Shown here: positions 19,273 through 27,822 of the stretch, piece by piece | Numbering within the stretch: the first letter of the stretch is position 1 | Layout of the letters: the number at the start of each line of letters is the position of its first letter | Source of the DNA: Aliiroseovarius sp. S1339 | GTDB taxonomy: Bacteria > Pseudomonadota > Alphaproteobacteria > Rhodobacterales > Rhodobacteraceae | Assembly (NCBI RefSeq): GCF_023195695.1 | Contig: NZ_JALPQG010000006.1 | Location: forward strand, 1 to 64,000 | Direction of reading: 5' to 3' | DNA length: 64,000 nt | The notes under the pieces: generated by a model | Told to the model about the DNA's origin: nothing | The model's database searches: none | The model's input: only the letters and a program-made list of their open reading frames with translations | Position numbers and translations under genes: made by a program

Positions 19273-19299
19273 GCGGGCGAGTTTAGCCGCGCCCGCATG
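19270..19299 (-). promoter_or_regulatory. Inverted repeat covering the MFS start codon
   Basis: CATGCGGGCG (read 19299 to 19290 on the minus strand) and CGCCCGCATG (19279 to 19270) make a perfect 10-bp stem with a 10-base loop. The 3' arm ends in the ATG of the MFS gene. In RNA this would bury the start codon; it could also act as a terminator-like or operator element between leuA and the exporter gene. Confidence 0.6.
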
Positions 19300-19311
19300 A
19301 CGGTCAATGGA

Positions 19312-20850
19312 TCACACTGCCTCGGGTTTGGTTTTTTCGCGCCGAACCAACAGGTTGTTCAGGGCGTTCACGTAAGCCTTGGCAGACGCCACGACCGTAT
19401 CGGTGTCCGACGATTGGCCGGTGACGATCTTGCCGTTTTCCTCCATCCGCACCGACACTGTGGCTTGCGCGTCGGTGCCTTCTGTAACGGCATGCACCTG
19501 ATACAGTTGCAGGCGCGCGTCATGCGGGAACAGCATCTGGATCGCGTTGAAGGTCGCGTCGACCGGGCCATCGCCCGTGGCGGTTTTCTGGTGATCGACA
19601 CCGTCAATCTCCAACGTCAGGTCCGCGGATTGAGGCGCTTCGGTGCCACAAATCACGCGCAGGAATTTCACCTGAATGCGGTCATTGGCGGCGTCCGTTC
19701 CGTCGCGCATCAAGGCGATCAGGTCGTCGTCAAAGACCTCTTTCTTGCGGTCGGCCAGTTCCTTGAACCGCACGAACACGTCTTTCAACTGGTTGTCGCC
19801 CACATCAAAGCCCAGCTGGTTCAACCGGTCGCGCAACGCCGCCCGGCCCGAGTGCTTGCCCAGCACCAGGCTGGTTTCGGACAGACCCACATCTTCAGGG
19901 CGCATAATCTCGAACGTCTCGGCATTTTTCAGCATGCCGTCTTGGTGGATGCCGCTTTCATGGGCGAACGCGTTTTTGCCAACGATGGCCTTGTTATACT
20001 GGACCGCGAAGCCCGACACCTGCGCCACGCGGCGCGAGATGTTCATGATCTTTGTCGTGTCCACGCCGGTATCCCACGGCATGATGTCGTGGCGCACTTT
20101 CAAGGCCATTACGACCTCTTCCAACGCCGTGTTGCCCGCACGTTCGCCCAGACCGTTGATCGTGCATTCGATTTGGCGCGCACCTGCTTCGACCGCGGCC
20201 AGAGAGTTTGCAGTCGCCATGCCCAAATCATTGTGACAATGCGTGGCAAAAGTCACCTCGTCCGCGCCCGGCACCTTGTCGATCAGCATGCGGATCAGAT
20301 CGGCACTTTCGCGCGGGGCGGTATAGCCGACCGTATCGGGGATGTTGATCGTCGTGGCGCCCGCTTTGATCGCAATTTCGATCACCCGGCACAGATAGTC
20401 ATGTTCAGTCCGTGTCGCGTCCATCGCCGACCACTGCACATCGTCCGTCAGATTGCGCGCATGGGTGACGGTTTCATGGATCAGATCCGCCATCGCGTCT
20501 TTGGTCAGGTTGGGGATTTCGCGGTGCAGGGGTGACGTGCCGATGAAGGTGTGGATACGTGGCTTGGCGGCGTGGCGCACGGCTTCGGCGCAGCGGTCGA
20601 TATCCTTGAAATTCGCGCGGCTCAGCCCGCAAATCACCGATCGTTTCGACCGTTTCGCAATCTCGCTCACCGCTGCGAAATCGCCCTCGGACGCAATCGG
20701 GAAACCAGCTTCGATGATGTCGACGCCCATGTCGTCCAGCATCTCGGCGATTTCCAGCTTTTCGTCATGGGTCATGGTTGCGCCGGGGCTTTGTTCGCCG
20801 TCACGCAGGGTCGTGTCGAATATCAACACATTGTCAGAGGTCTTTTTCAT
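19312..20850 (-). CDS. leuA: 2-isopropylmalate synthase
   Basis: A 512-residue LeuA that condenses acetyl-CoA with 2-oxoisovalerate, the first committed step of leucine synthesis. The catalytic HMGL-like TIM barrel begins VLIFDTTLRDGEQSPGATM, with metal-binding HCHNDLGMATANSLAAVEAG and ECTINGLGERAGN. The C-terminal third is the LeuA regulatory domain that binds leucine. It is preceded by a leucine-rich leader peptide and hairpins, so expression is probably set by charged tRNA-Leu as well as by feedback. GAGAAGATAAAACA precedes the ATG. Confidence 0.97.
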   Translation of the reverse strand: MKKTSDNVLIFDTTLRDGEQSPGATMTHDEKLEIAEMLDDMGVDIIEAGFPIASEGDFAAVSEIAKRSKRSVICGLSRANFKDIDRCAEAVRHAAKPRIHTFIGTSPLHREIPNLTKDAMADLIHETVTHARNLTDDVQWSAMDATRTEHDYLCRVIEIAIKAGATTINIPDTVGYTAPRESADLIRMLIDKVPGADEVTFATHCHNDLGMATANSLAAVEAGARQIECTINGLGERAGNTALEEVVMALKVRHDIMPWDTGVDTTKIMNISRRVAQVSGFAVQYNKAIVGKNAFAHESGIHQDGMLKNAETFEIMRPEDVGLSETSLVLGKHSGRAALRDRLNQLGFDVGDNQLKDVFVRFKELADRKKEVFDDDLIALMRDGTDAANDRIQVKFLRVICGTEAPQSADLTLEIDGVDHQKTATGDGPVDATFNAIQMLFPHDARLQLYQVHAVTEGTDAQATVSVRMEENGKIVTGQSSDTDTVVASAKAYVNALNNLLVRREKTKPEAV

Positions 20851-20959
20851 TGTTTTATCTTCTCAATATCAGTGCCTTAGCCAGTTGCCCCAAAGGACGG
20901 ACCCGGTTCGGGTGCAATGTTCCAACTATGAGGCGGAGAATGTGGCGCGGTTTGCATAT

Positions 20960-20996
20960 CCCCTGAGCGGTCGCGCCGAAACGGCACGCTCAGAGG
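20960..20996 (-). promoter_or_regulatory. leuA leader hairpin (attenuation element)
   Basis: CCTCTGAGCG and CGCTCAGGGG pair over 10 bp (one G-U), with an inner GCCG/CGGC stem. On the minus strand the 5' arm contains the last Leu codon and the TGA of the leader peptide, so a ribosome stalled or released there would alter folding. A second, weaker stem (TTGC.CCC with GGGGCAA, about 20884-20917) follows before leuA. No clear U run is present, so the outcome could be transcriptional or translational control. Confidence 0.6.
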
Positions 20997-21064
20997 CGGC
21001 TAAGAAGAAGCAGAAGGCTCAGGCCCAGCGCGGGGCGAGCGATGATATGTGACTGCGTTTCCAT
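20990..21064 (-). CDS. leuL: Leucine-rich leader peptide of leuA
   Basis: A 24-codon frame from ATG (21064) to TGA ends in LGLSLLLLLSRL, with 8 Leu among its last 12 residues. It lies 139 bp upstream of leuA on the same strand, the classic arrangement for ribosome-mediated attenuation. Its last Leu and stop codons lie in the 5' arm of a hairpin. A TATAGT hexamer at 21077-21072 is placed so that transcription would begin at or next to the A of the ATG, suggesting a leaderless leader transcript. No Shine-Dalgarno is visible, consistent with that. Confidence 0.8.
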   Translation of the reverse strand: METQSHIIARPALGLSLLLLLSRL

Positions 21065-21071
21065 GGGTATG

Positions 21072-21099
21072 ACTATAGGGCGGTTTGGCGCGAGATAAA
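21072..21099 (-). promoter_or_regulatory. Candidate leuL-leuA promoter
   Basis: On the minus strand, TATAGT (21077-21072) resembles a sigma-70 -10 box. TTTATC (21099-21094) is a weak -35 with a 16-bp spacer. Seven bases separate the -10 from the leader ATG. The region lies just after the MORN-protein gene stop. Confidence 0.45.
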
Positions 21100-21140
21100 G
21101 CCCCTTTTCGGACCGTTGCCGAGATTTCGCAGCCGCAGCC

Positions 21141-22613
21141 CTAGTTCGTCGCCGCGGCAGAGCTTGCCTCGGCTGCGGCGGCACCGGCTGCGCTGTCAAG
21201 CTCGGGCGCGGGCGATGTGGTTGCCGCGCCGGCGATGACGCCATCCTCCCAATCGCCTTCTTCCTGACTGCCATCAGCGCGGGTCACGACGCCTTTGCCG
21301 TGGCGTTTGCCATTCTCGAAACGACCAACATATCGGTCGCCGGTTGCATAGACAGCCGTGCCCTGTCCGTGAAACATGCCCGAGACCCAGTCGCCATCAT
21401 AAGAAAAGCCGTCGGCGGTGATATATTTGCCTTTGCCTTCGCGCAGTCCCCCAACGAAAGCGCCGTCATAGGTTGCGCCATCAGGGAATTTCGACTTGCC
21501 CTGACCATGGGGCTGCCCCGCTTGCCAACCGCCCACATAGGATGTTCCATCCGCTGCCGTCAGACTGCCTTCGCCGCCATACAGCGCGTCTTTGAATGAA
21601 CCTTCATAGACTGATCCGTTGGCATATTTCGCAACGCCCTTGCCCTCGATCACGCCAGCTTTCCAATCACCTTCGTAGGTATTGCCATCGGGGTAGGTGA
21701 TTGCGCCTGTGCCGTCCGCCAGCCCATCACGAAACTGCCCTTCATAGATCGAGCCGTCGGGATAGGTCACTTTGCCCTCGCCCTGAATCACACCCGCGAC
21801 CCAACTGCCTTCGTAACGATAGCCATCCGCGCCTACGAAAAGCCCTTGGCCATGGCGCTTGTCATCCTCGAAACCGCCCTCGTAACGGTCACCATTGGCA
21901 TATTCGACCACACCATTACCCTTTCGGGTGCCAGCCTCGAAATTGCCGGTGTAGATGTCGCCGTTGGCTTGTTTTAGAACGCCGTCGCCCTGCATCTGAC
22001 CCTTGGCCCAAGTGCCGTCAAAGATCATCCCATCCGCCTGGGTCAGGACACCTTCGCCATCACGTTCGCCCGCGCGCATTTCGCCGTCATAAACCGAGCC
22101 GTCCGCATAGGTCGATGTGCCGCGCCCCTCTTTCACGCCGGCAACCCAGTCGCCTTCGTAGATATAGCCGGTCGGGCTTTGCAACCGCCCCTGACCGTGA
22201 TGCAAGGCGTTACGAAACCCGCCTTCATACTTGATACCATTGGCATAGATGGCCAGCCCGGACCCGTTGATCTTGCCGTCCACCCAGTCGCCCTCAAAAG
22301 TCGAGCCATCGGCGAATGTTATCTTACCGAACCCTTCGGGCTTACCTTTGGCGAAACTGCCTTCGTAGATTGACCCATTGGGGAAGCGCGCCACACCTTG
22401 GCCAATGATCTCACCTTCGATGAACTCGCCAGTGTATTCATAGCCGGTTGGCAGTTGCAGTGTGCCCATACCGTGTTGGACACCGCCCTTGAACGTGCCT
22501 TCATAAACCGCACCATCTTCGTATTGCTTGGTTTCAACCTGCGCAAAAGCTGGCACGGCAGACACTGCCAGACCGAACGCGACACCACAAAAACCTGTAC
22601 GAAGGCGACCCAT
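21141..22613 (-). CDS. Secreted protein made of about 19 MORN repeats
   Basis: A 490-residue protein with a signal peptide (GFCGVAFGLAVSAVPAFAQ, cleaved about residue 23). About 19 consecutive 23-residue MORN-like repeats follow with consensus YEGxFxxGxxxGxGxxxYxDG, ending in an Ala/Ser-rich tail of about 30 residues. MORN arrays fold as an elongated beta-hairpin sheet and usually mediate lipid or protein contacts. No enzyme domain is attached. The ATG at 22613, after AGAGGGG, is preferred over an upstream in-frame start at 22712 because it directly begins the signal peptide. Divergent from nadE; downstream lies the leuA leader. Function unknown; a periplasmic or surface scaffold is inferred. 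Confidence 0.85.
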   Translation of the reverse strand: MGRLRTGFCGVAFGLAVSAVPAFAQVETKQYEDGAVYEGTFKGGVQHGMGTLQLPTGYEYTGEFIEGEIIGQGVARFPNGSIYEGSFAKGKPEGFGKITFADGSTFEGDWVDGKINGSGLAIYANGIKYEGGFRNALHHGQGRLQSPTGYIYEGDWVAGVKEGRGTSTYADGSVYDGEMRAGERDGEGVLTQADGMIFDGTWAKGQMQGDGVLKQANGDIYTGNFEAGTRKGNGVVEYANGDRYEGGFEDDKRHGQGLFVGADGYRYEGSWVAGVIQGEGKVTYPDGSIYEGQFRDGLADGTGAITYPDGNTYEGDWKAGVIEGKGVAKYANGSVYEGSFKDALYGGEGSLTAADGTSYVGGWQAGQPHGQGKSKFPDGATYDGAFVGGLREGKGKYITADGFSYDGDWVSGMFHGQGTAVYATGDRYVGRFENGKRHGKGVVTRADGSQEEGDWEDGVIAGAATTSPAPELDSAAGAAAAEASSAAATN

Positions 22614-22799
22614 GTCCAACCCCTCTTTATGAGAACCCTTTTCGCGCAAAAATCCACGCGAACCCGGACCAAGCCTATGCGAGCCGCCGCCCTGAAACAA
22701 CGGTTTTCCCACGCACGGTCTTTATCCCGGACGCAAACCTGCTACATCTGGGCCAAGGATGACCCCGGTGCTGGTGGCCGGGCGCAAAGGATACGCGCG

Positions 22800-24461
22800 A
22801 TGAGTAACAATTTCCGCCTGACGCTGGCGCAGCTGAACCCGACCGTGGGCGCGATTTCCGCCAATGCCGACAAGGCGCGGGATGCCTGGGCGCAGGCCAA
22901 GGCCGCCGGCAGCGACATGCTGGCCCTGCCCGAGGCGTTTATCACCGGCTATCAGACCCAAGACCTTGTGATGCGCCCGCAATTTTTCCGCGACGCAATG
23001 GCGGCGGTGGAACAACTCGCCGCCGACTGCGCCGATGGTCCCGCCATTGGGATCGGCGGGCCGTTTCATGATGGCAAGGATTTGTTCAACGCCTATTTCA
23101 TCTTGAAAGGCGGCAAGGTCGCGGCGCGTGTTCTGAAGCAACGCCTGCCCAATTTCACCGTCTTTGATGAAGAGCGCCAGTTCACCTCGGCCGACCCGCA
23201 AGGCCCGGTTGCGCTGGGCCCGATTCGTATCGGTATCCCGATTTGCGAAGACGCGTGGCATAGCGAGGACGTGTGCGAAACGCTGGCCGAAAGCGGGGCG
23301 GAGTTTCTGTTGATCCCCAACGGCTCGCCCTACTACCGGCGCAAGTTCGATGTGCGCGTAAACCACATGGTGGCGCGCGTTGTCGAAACCGGCTTGCCGC
23401 TGGTCTATCTGAACATGGTGGGCGGGCAGGATGATCAGGTCTTTGACGGCGGCACCTTTGCCCTGAACCCCGGCGGAGAGCTTGCCTTCCGCATGTCGAC
23501 CTTCGACGAAGAAATCCGGCACGTCGATCTGAACCGGACAGATGACGGATGGCGCATCGCCCCCGGCCCCATTGCTGTGCATGGGGATGAGTGGGAACAG
23601 GACTATCGCGCGATGGTTGAAAGCCTGCGTGATTATATGGGCAAGACCGGGTTCAAACAGGTGCTTCTGGGTCTGTCCGGCGGGATCGACAGCGCGATTG
23701 TCGCCACCATCGCGGCAGACGCGCTTGGACCGGAGAATGTGCGCTGCGTGATGTTGCCCTCGGAATACACCTCGCAAAGCTCGTTGGATGACGCCAAGGA
23801 CATCGCCCAGCGGCTTGGCTGCACCTATGATTTCGTGCCGATCAAGGAAGGGCGCGACGCGATCACCAATACGTTGGCACCGCTGTTTGAAGGCACCAAG
23901 CCCGACGTGACCGAGGAAAACATCCAGTCCCGCCTGCGCGGCCTACTGCTGATGGCACTGTCCAACAAGACCGGCGCGATGCTGCTGACCACAGGAAACA
24001 AATCCGAGGTCGCGGTGGGCTATGCCACGATCTATGGCGACATGTCCGGCGGCTATAACCCGATCAAGGACCTGTATAAAACGCGGGTGTTTGAGCAATG
24101 CCGCTGGCGCAATGCCAATCACCGCGACTGGATGAAAGGCCCCGAAGGCGAGGTCATCCCGGTGTCGATTATCGACAAACCCCCCTCGGCTGAACTGCGC
24201 CCCGATCAGAAAGACGAAGACAGCCTGCCACCCTATGAGGTGCTGGATGCGATCCTCGAGGGGTTGATCGACGATGAAAAATCCGTGGCGGAGCTGGTGG
24301 CCAAAGGGTTTGACCGCGCGACCGTCAAGAAGGTCGAGCACCTGATCTTCATCTCGGAATACAAACGCTTCCAATCCGCGCCGGGCACCCGCCTGACCAT
24401 GCGCAGTTTCTGGTTGGACCGCCGCTATCCGATCGTGAATCGCTGGCGGGACGAAAGCTGA
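22800..24461 (+). CDS. nadE: Glutamine-dependent NAD+ synthetase
   Basis: A 553-residue two-domain enzyme that amidates deamido-NAD to NAD using glutamine. The N-terminal nitrilase-type glutaminase domain carries Glu45 (LPEAFITGYQ) and nucleophile Cys149 (ICEDAWHS). The C-terminal synthetase domain has the PP-loop LSGGIDSA (Ser293 onward) and the conserved LLTTGNKSEVAVGYATIYGD. The start at 22800 follows AAAGGA; an upstream in-frame extension to 22398 would run through the MORN gene region and is rejected. Complete and standalone. Confidence 0.96.
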   Translation: MSNNFRLTLAQLNPTVGAISANADKARDAWAQAKAAGSDMLALPEAFITGYQTQDLVMRPQFFRDAMAAVEQLAADCADGPAIGIGGPFHDGKDLFNAYFILKGGKVAARVLKQRLPNFTVFDEERQFTSADPQGPVALGPIRIGIPICEDAWHSEDVCETLAESGAEFLLIPNGSPYYRRKFDVRVNHMVARVVETGLPLVYLNMVGGQDDQVFDGGTFALNPGGELAFRMSTFDEEIRHVDLNRTDDGWRIAPGPIAVHGDEWEQDYRAMVESLRDYMGKTGFKQVLLGLSGGIDSAIVATIAADALGPENVRCVMLPSEYTSQSSLDDAKDIAQRLGCTYDFVPIKEGRDAITNTLAPLFEGTKPDVTEENIQSRLRGLLLMALSNKTGAMLLTTGNKSEVAVGYATIYGDMSGGYNPIKDLYKTRVFEQCRWRNANHRDWMKGPEGEVIPVSIIDKPPSAELRPDQKDEDSLPPYEVLDAILEGLIDDEKSVAELVAKGFDRATVKKVEHLIFISEYKRFQSAPGTRLTMRSFWLDRRYPIVNRWRDES

Positions 24462-24480
24462 TCGCCCTGCCGCGAGCGCC

Positions 24481-25416
24481 TCAGCCCATCAAAAGCTGAT
24501 AGCTGTGCGGGACATAATGGAACCCGCCGTCACGTTCCTCGACATAGCCCAGCGCAGGGAAAGGCATGTGATAGCCGATGAAGGGCATCTTTTCGGCCGC
24601 CAGCATTCCCAACAGCGTCTTGCGGGTCGCAGCCGCCGCTGCCTTGTCACGGTCGAATTTCACCTCCCAATCCGGGTAGGCCAGCGACCAGACATAATGG
24701 TTGGCGAAATCAGCGGCGATCAACAGGGATTGCCCGTCGCTGTCTAACCGGAACGCCATGTGGCCGGGCGTGTGGCCGAATGCCTCGACCGCTTCAATGC
24801 CAGACACCACGCTGTCACCACCGTTGATCATCGTGGTCTGTTCGGCCAGTGGCGCGACTTTGGCGTCGAACCCGTCATTGCCCGCGGCAGCCCAGTGATC
24901 AAATTCGACAGCGCCGGTGACATAGCGTGCGTTGGGAAAGGTGACGCCCGCGTCACCCGCCAAACCTCCGATGTGATCTCCGTGCATGTGGGTCAGCACG
25001 GCGATATCCACCTGATCGGGCGCATAACCCGCAGCCGCCATAGCTTCAGTGATACCCGCCGCACTCAGGCCGGTGTCGAACAGCACAAGCTCTGACCCCG
25101 TGTTGACCAGCGTCGGTGTGAAAAAGAACTGCGCGGCGGTTGTCGGGATGTTCGCCGCGTCCGACGCAGCCGCAAATTCATCTGCGCCAACATTCATGCC
25201 GAAAATGCTCTGCGGTTCCTCGACCGTGCGGTTGCCAGCCAGCAGGGTTGTCACCTCGAACCCGCCCAGCTTGACGGTTTGCGCGGCTGTTTTGGCGAGG
25301 CCCATTTGAGGTGCCATGGCATTGGCAGAACCGGCCACCAGTCCGGCGAGGGGTGTCGCGGCACCCGCCACCAACAGGTGACGACGCGACAGAGTAGGCG
25401 TGGCAAAACGTTTCAT
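24481..25416 (-). CDS. Tat-exported MBL-fold metallo-hydrolase
   Basis: A 311-residue protein with a twin-arginine signal (SRRHLLVAGAATPLAGLVAG, Ala-x-Ala near residue 33). A metallo-beta-lactamase fold follows with the zinc motif HMHGDHIGGL and distal ligands HTPGH, plus a late His (IGYHMPF). Exported enzymes of this type include lactonases and methyl-parathion-hydrolase-like esterases. AHL-lactone hydrolysis is possible but cannot be assigned from sequence. Divergent from the DUF1801 gene; convergent with nadE with 19 bp between stops. Confidence 0.85.
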   Translation of the reverse strand: MKRFATPTLSRRHLLVAGAATPLAGLVAGSANAMAPQMGLAKTAAQTVKLGGFEVTTLLAGNRTVEEPQSIFGMNVGADEFAAASDAANIPTTAAQFFFTPTLVNTGSELVLFDTGLSAAGITEAMAAAGYAPDQVDIAVLTHMHGDHIGGLAGDAGVTFPNARYVTGAVEFDHWAAAGNDGFDAKVAPLAEQTTMINGGDSVVSGIEAVEAFGHTPGHMAFRLDSDGQSLLIAADFANHYVWSLAYPDWEVKFDRDKAAAAATRKTLLGMLAAEKMPFIGYHMPFPALGYVEERDGGFHYVPHSYQLLMG

Positions 25417-25494
25417 GTGAGACCTCCCAAAGCGATCAGAATTTGTTGAAACAACAGCGTGTAGTATACTCGGATTCTATCATTGAAGGATTCA

Positions 25495-25504
25495 CACAAT
25501 TGTG
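25495..25504. promoter_or_regulatory. Palindrome between MBL hydrolase and DUF1801 genes
   Basis: CACAATTGTG is a perfect 10-bp palindrome, extended by TCACA/TGTGA arms, 28 bp upstream of the DUF1801 start and 79 bp from the MBL start. It could be an operator for either gene. A second short palindrome, AGTATACT, lies at about 25462-25469. No regulator is assigned. Confidence 0.3.
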
Positions 25505-25532
25505 ACGGGTCCAGCGCAAGAGGGGCACGCCG

Positions 25533-25973
25533 ATGGCGAAGGGCAGCAAGGCAAACAAAACCCAAGCGACAACGCAGGACGTCGCCCGCTTCATCGAAAC
25601 GGTAGACCCCATGGCAAAGCGCGAAGATGCCCGCGTGCTGGACCAGGTTTTTCGCGACGTGACCGGCTTTCAACCTGCCATGTGGGGGCCAACGATCATC
25701 GGATATGGACGCTATCACTACCGCTATGACAGCGGGCGCGAGGGCGACTTTCTGGCCACCGGATTTTCCCCGCGCAAGGCTCGCCATTCAATCTATATCA
25801 TGCCGGGATATGCGGATTTCGGGGATATTCTGGCCCGGCTTGGCAAGCACAAGATGGGCAAATCCTGCCTGTATGTGAACAAGTTGGCCGATATCGACCT
25901 GGGCGTGCTGGCCGAGCTTATCCGCGCGGGACTGCGCGATCTGGACCAGAAATGGCCGGTCGAGGCGACCTGA
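25533..25973 (+). CDS. DUF1801 domain protein
   Basis: A 146-residue soluble protein matching the DUF1801 (YdhG-like) family. It has TTQDVARFIETVDPMAKREDA at the N-terminus, MWGPTIIGYGRYHYRY in the middle and HKMGKSCLYVNKLADID in the C-terminal third. The fold is known from structural genomics, but no biochemical role is established. It lies alone, divergent from the MBL gene, and ends exactly where the convergent metallopeptidase gene ends. Confidence 0.8.
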   Translation: MAKGSKANKTQATTQDVARFIETVDPMAKREDARVLDQVFRDVTGFQPAMWGPTIIGYGRYHYRYDSGREGDFLATGFSPRKARHSIYIMPGYADFGDILARLGKHKMGKSCLYVNKLADIDLGVLAELIRAGLRDLDQKWPVEAT

Positions 25974-26372
25974 TCATTCCCACCAGCGATCAATCGCAGC
26001 GATATCATCATCCGACCACCCGAAATGATGGGCGAATTCGTGCACGATGATATGCGCCACCAATTCAGCCAGCGAAACATCACCCCGCGACGCCCATTCA
26101 TCGAGGATTGGCCTGCGGAACAGAAAGACCGTATCTGGCGCGGTTGGCTGATCGGTCACCGATTTTTGCGTCAGCGGAATGCCTTCGTAAACCGCGGTCA
26201 GCTCGAATGGGTCGACAATCTCCATCTCCGCCAGCAGCCCGGCGCTCGGCATATTCTCGACACGTATCCCGACTTCCAGCGCCTTTTCAACGAACGCAGG
26301 CGGCAAGCGCATTCGGGCGTCATAAGCGAGCGCTTCGATATCAGCGATGGAGGGGGCGTATTTACGGGTCAT
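25974..26372 (-). CDS. Minimal zincin metallopeptidase-like protein
   Basis: A 132-residue protein of the short zincin family with the zinc motif HEFAHHFGWSDDDI near its C-terminus and a conserved LPPAFVEKALEVGIRVENMP N-terminus. The HExxH and downstream Asp ligands are intact, but family members have no proven substrate. No Shine-Dalgarno is obvious at the ATG. Divergent from gltX with a 61-bp gap, convergent with the DUF1801 gene with no gap. Confidence 0.82.
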   Translation of the reverse strand: MTRKYAPSIADIEALAYDARMRLPPAFVEKALEVGIRVENMPSAGLLAEMEIVDPFELTAVYEGIPLTQKSVTDQPTAPDTVFLFRRPILDEWASRGDVSLAELVAHIIVHEFAHHFGWSDDDIAAIDRWWE

Positions 26373-26433
26373 ACCGGATTATATGGACAAAAGCGGGCCA
26401 GTATGAAAGAGGGACGAGCCAAGGAGACACACC

Positions 26434-27759
26434 ATGACCACCACCCGTTTTGCCCCCTCGCCCACCGGCTACATCCATGTTGGCAACCTGCGCACCGCGC
26501 TGTTCAACTATCTGATCGCTGCCAAATCGGGCGGGCAGTTCATCCTGCGCCTTGATGATACCGATCCTGAACGGTCCAAGCAGGAATACGCGGATGCCAT
26601 CAAGGAAGACCTTGAATGGCTTGGCCTGACATGGGACCGGGTCGAAAAGCAATCCGACCGGCTGGACCGCTATGAGGAAGCCGCCCAGAAACTGCGCGAC
26701 ATGGGCCGGTTTTACGAGTGTTTCGAGACCCCGACCGAGCTGGACCTGAAGCGCAAGAAGCAGCTGAATATGGGCAAGCCGCCGGTCTATGACCGCTCGG
26801 CGCTGGCGCTGTCAGACGACGAGAAGTCCAAGCTGCGCGAAGAACGCGGTCAGGGTCACTGGCGGTTCAAGCTGGATCACGAGCGGATCAACTGGACCGA
26901 TGGCATTCTGGGCGACATCTCGATTGATGCGGCGTCTGTGTCTGACCCGGTGTTGATCCGGGGCGATGGGCAGTTCCTTTATACGCTGGCTTCGGTCTGC
27001 GACGACATTGACTTCGGCATCACCGATGTTGTGCGCGGATCGGATCACGTGACCAACACCGCCACGCAAATCCAAATAATCGAGGCCTTGGGCGGCAAGG
27101 TTCCAACCTTCGCCCACCACTCGCTTCTGACCGGCCCGCAGGGCGAGGCGCTGTCCAAGCGGCTTGGCACGCTGGCGATCCGCGACTTGCGCGAACGCGG
27201 TGTGCAACCGATGGCGCTGCTGAGCCTGCTGGCACGTCTGGGGTCATCGCAACCGGTCGAGCTGCGCAGCTCGCTGGACGAAATTGTCGAGGGGTTCGAC
27301 CTATCCAGCTTCGGCTCTGCCCCGACCAAATTCGACGTCGAAGACCTGTTCCCGCTGACTGCGCGTTATCTGGGCCACCTGCCGGTGACGGCTGTCGCGG
27401 ACACGCTGGACGGTCTTGGCGTCCCCGCCGACAAAGCCAACGCCTTCTGGACCGTTGCGCGTGAAAACATCACGACGCTGAGCGATCTGGAGGCCTGGTG
27501 GACCCTGTGTCGCGACGGGGCCGACCCGGTGATCGAAGAAGAAGACCGCGAGTTCGTCGCCACCGCGATGGGGCTTCTGCCCGATGGTCCCTACGACGCC
27601 GGCAGCTGGTCAAACTGGACCGCCGCCGTAAAAGAAGCCACGGGCCGCAAAGGGCGCGGGCTGTTCATGCCTCTTCGCAAGGCTGTCACAGGCATGAGCC
27701 ATGGTCCAGATATGTCCGTGCTGTTGCCGCTGTTGCAGGTGATCCGCGCAAAAGTGTAA
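26434..27759 (+). CDS. gltX: Glutamyl-tRNA synthetase
   Basis: A 441-residue class I synthetase. The Rossmann start is TRFAPSPTGYIHVGNLRTALFNYL, with HVGN in place of HIGH, followed by RLDDTDPERSK. The second signature appears as ALSKRLG, a KMSKS variant. Many alphaproteobacteria carry two GltX enzymes, one of which may charge tRNA-Gln for later transamidation. Sequence reading alone does not tell which this is. SD AAGGAGA lies before the ATG. Stands alone. Confidence 0.95.
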   Translation: MTTTRFAPSPTGYIHVGNLRTALFNYLIAAKSGGQFILRLDDTDPERSKQEYADAIKEDLEWLGLTWDRVEKQSDRLDRYEEAAQKLRDMGRFYECFETPTELDLKRKKQLNMGKPPVYDRSALALSDDEKSKLREERGQGHWRFKLDHERINWTDGILGDISIDAASVSDPVLIRGDGQFLYTLASVCDDIDFGITDVVRGSDHVTNTATQIQIIEALGGKVPTFAHHSLLTGPQGEALSKRLGTLAIRDLRERGVQPMALLSLLARLGSSQPVELRSSLDEIVEGFDLSSFGSAPTKFDVEDLFPLTARYLGHLPVTAVADTLDGLGVPADKANAFWTVARENITTLSDLEAWWTLCRDGADPVIEEEDREFVATAMGLLPDGPYDAGSWSNWTAAVKEATGRKGRGLFMPLRKAVTGMSHGPDMSVLLPLLQVIRAKV

Positions 27760-27822
27760 GCCTTTCGGGTTCATTTTCGAGAAACACTGCAGAAATTTGT
27801 TCGATTTGTGCAAATGCATGCC

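Noticed and set aside
19297-20535. 412-codon open frame on the plus strand
   Set aside because: Antisense to leuA, which is complete and typical.
22398-22799. N-terminal extension of nadE
   Set aside because: The added 134 codons overlap the MORN protein gene and its signal peptide and share nothing with NAD synthetases.
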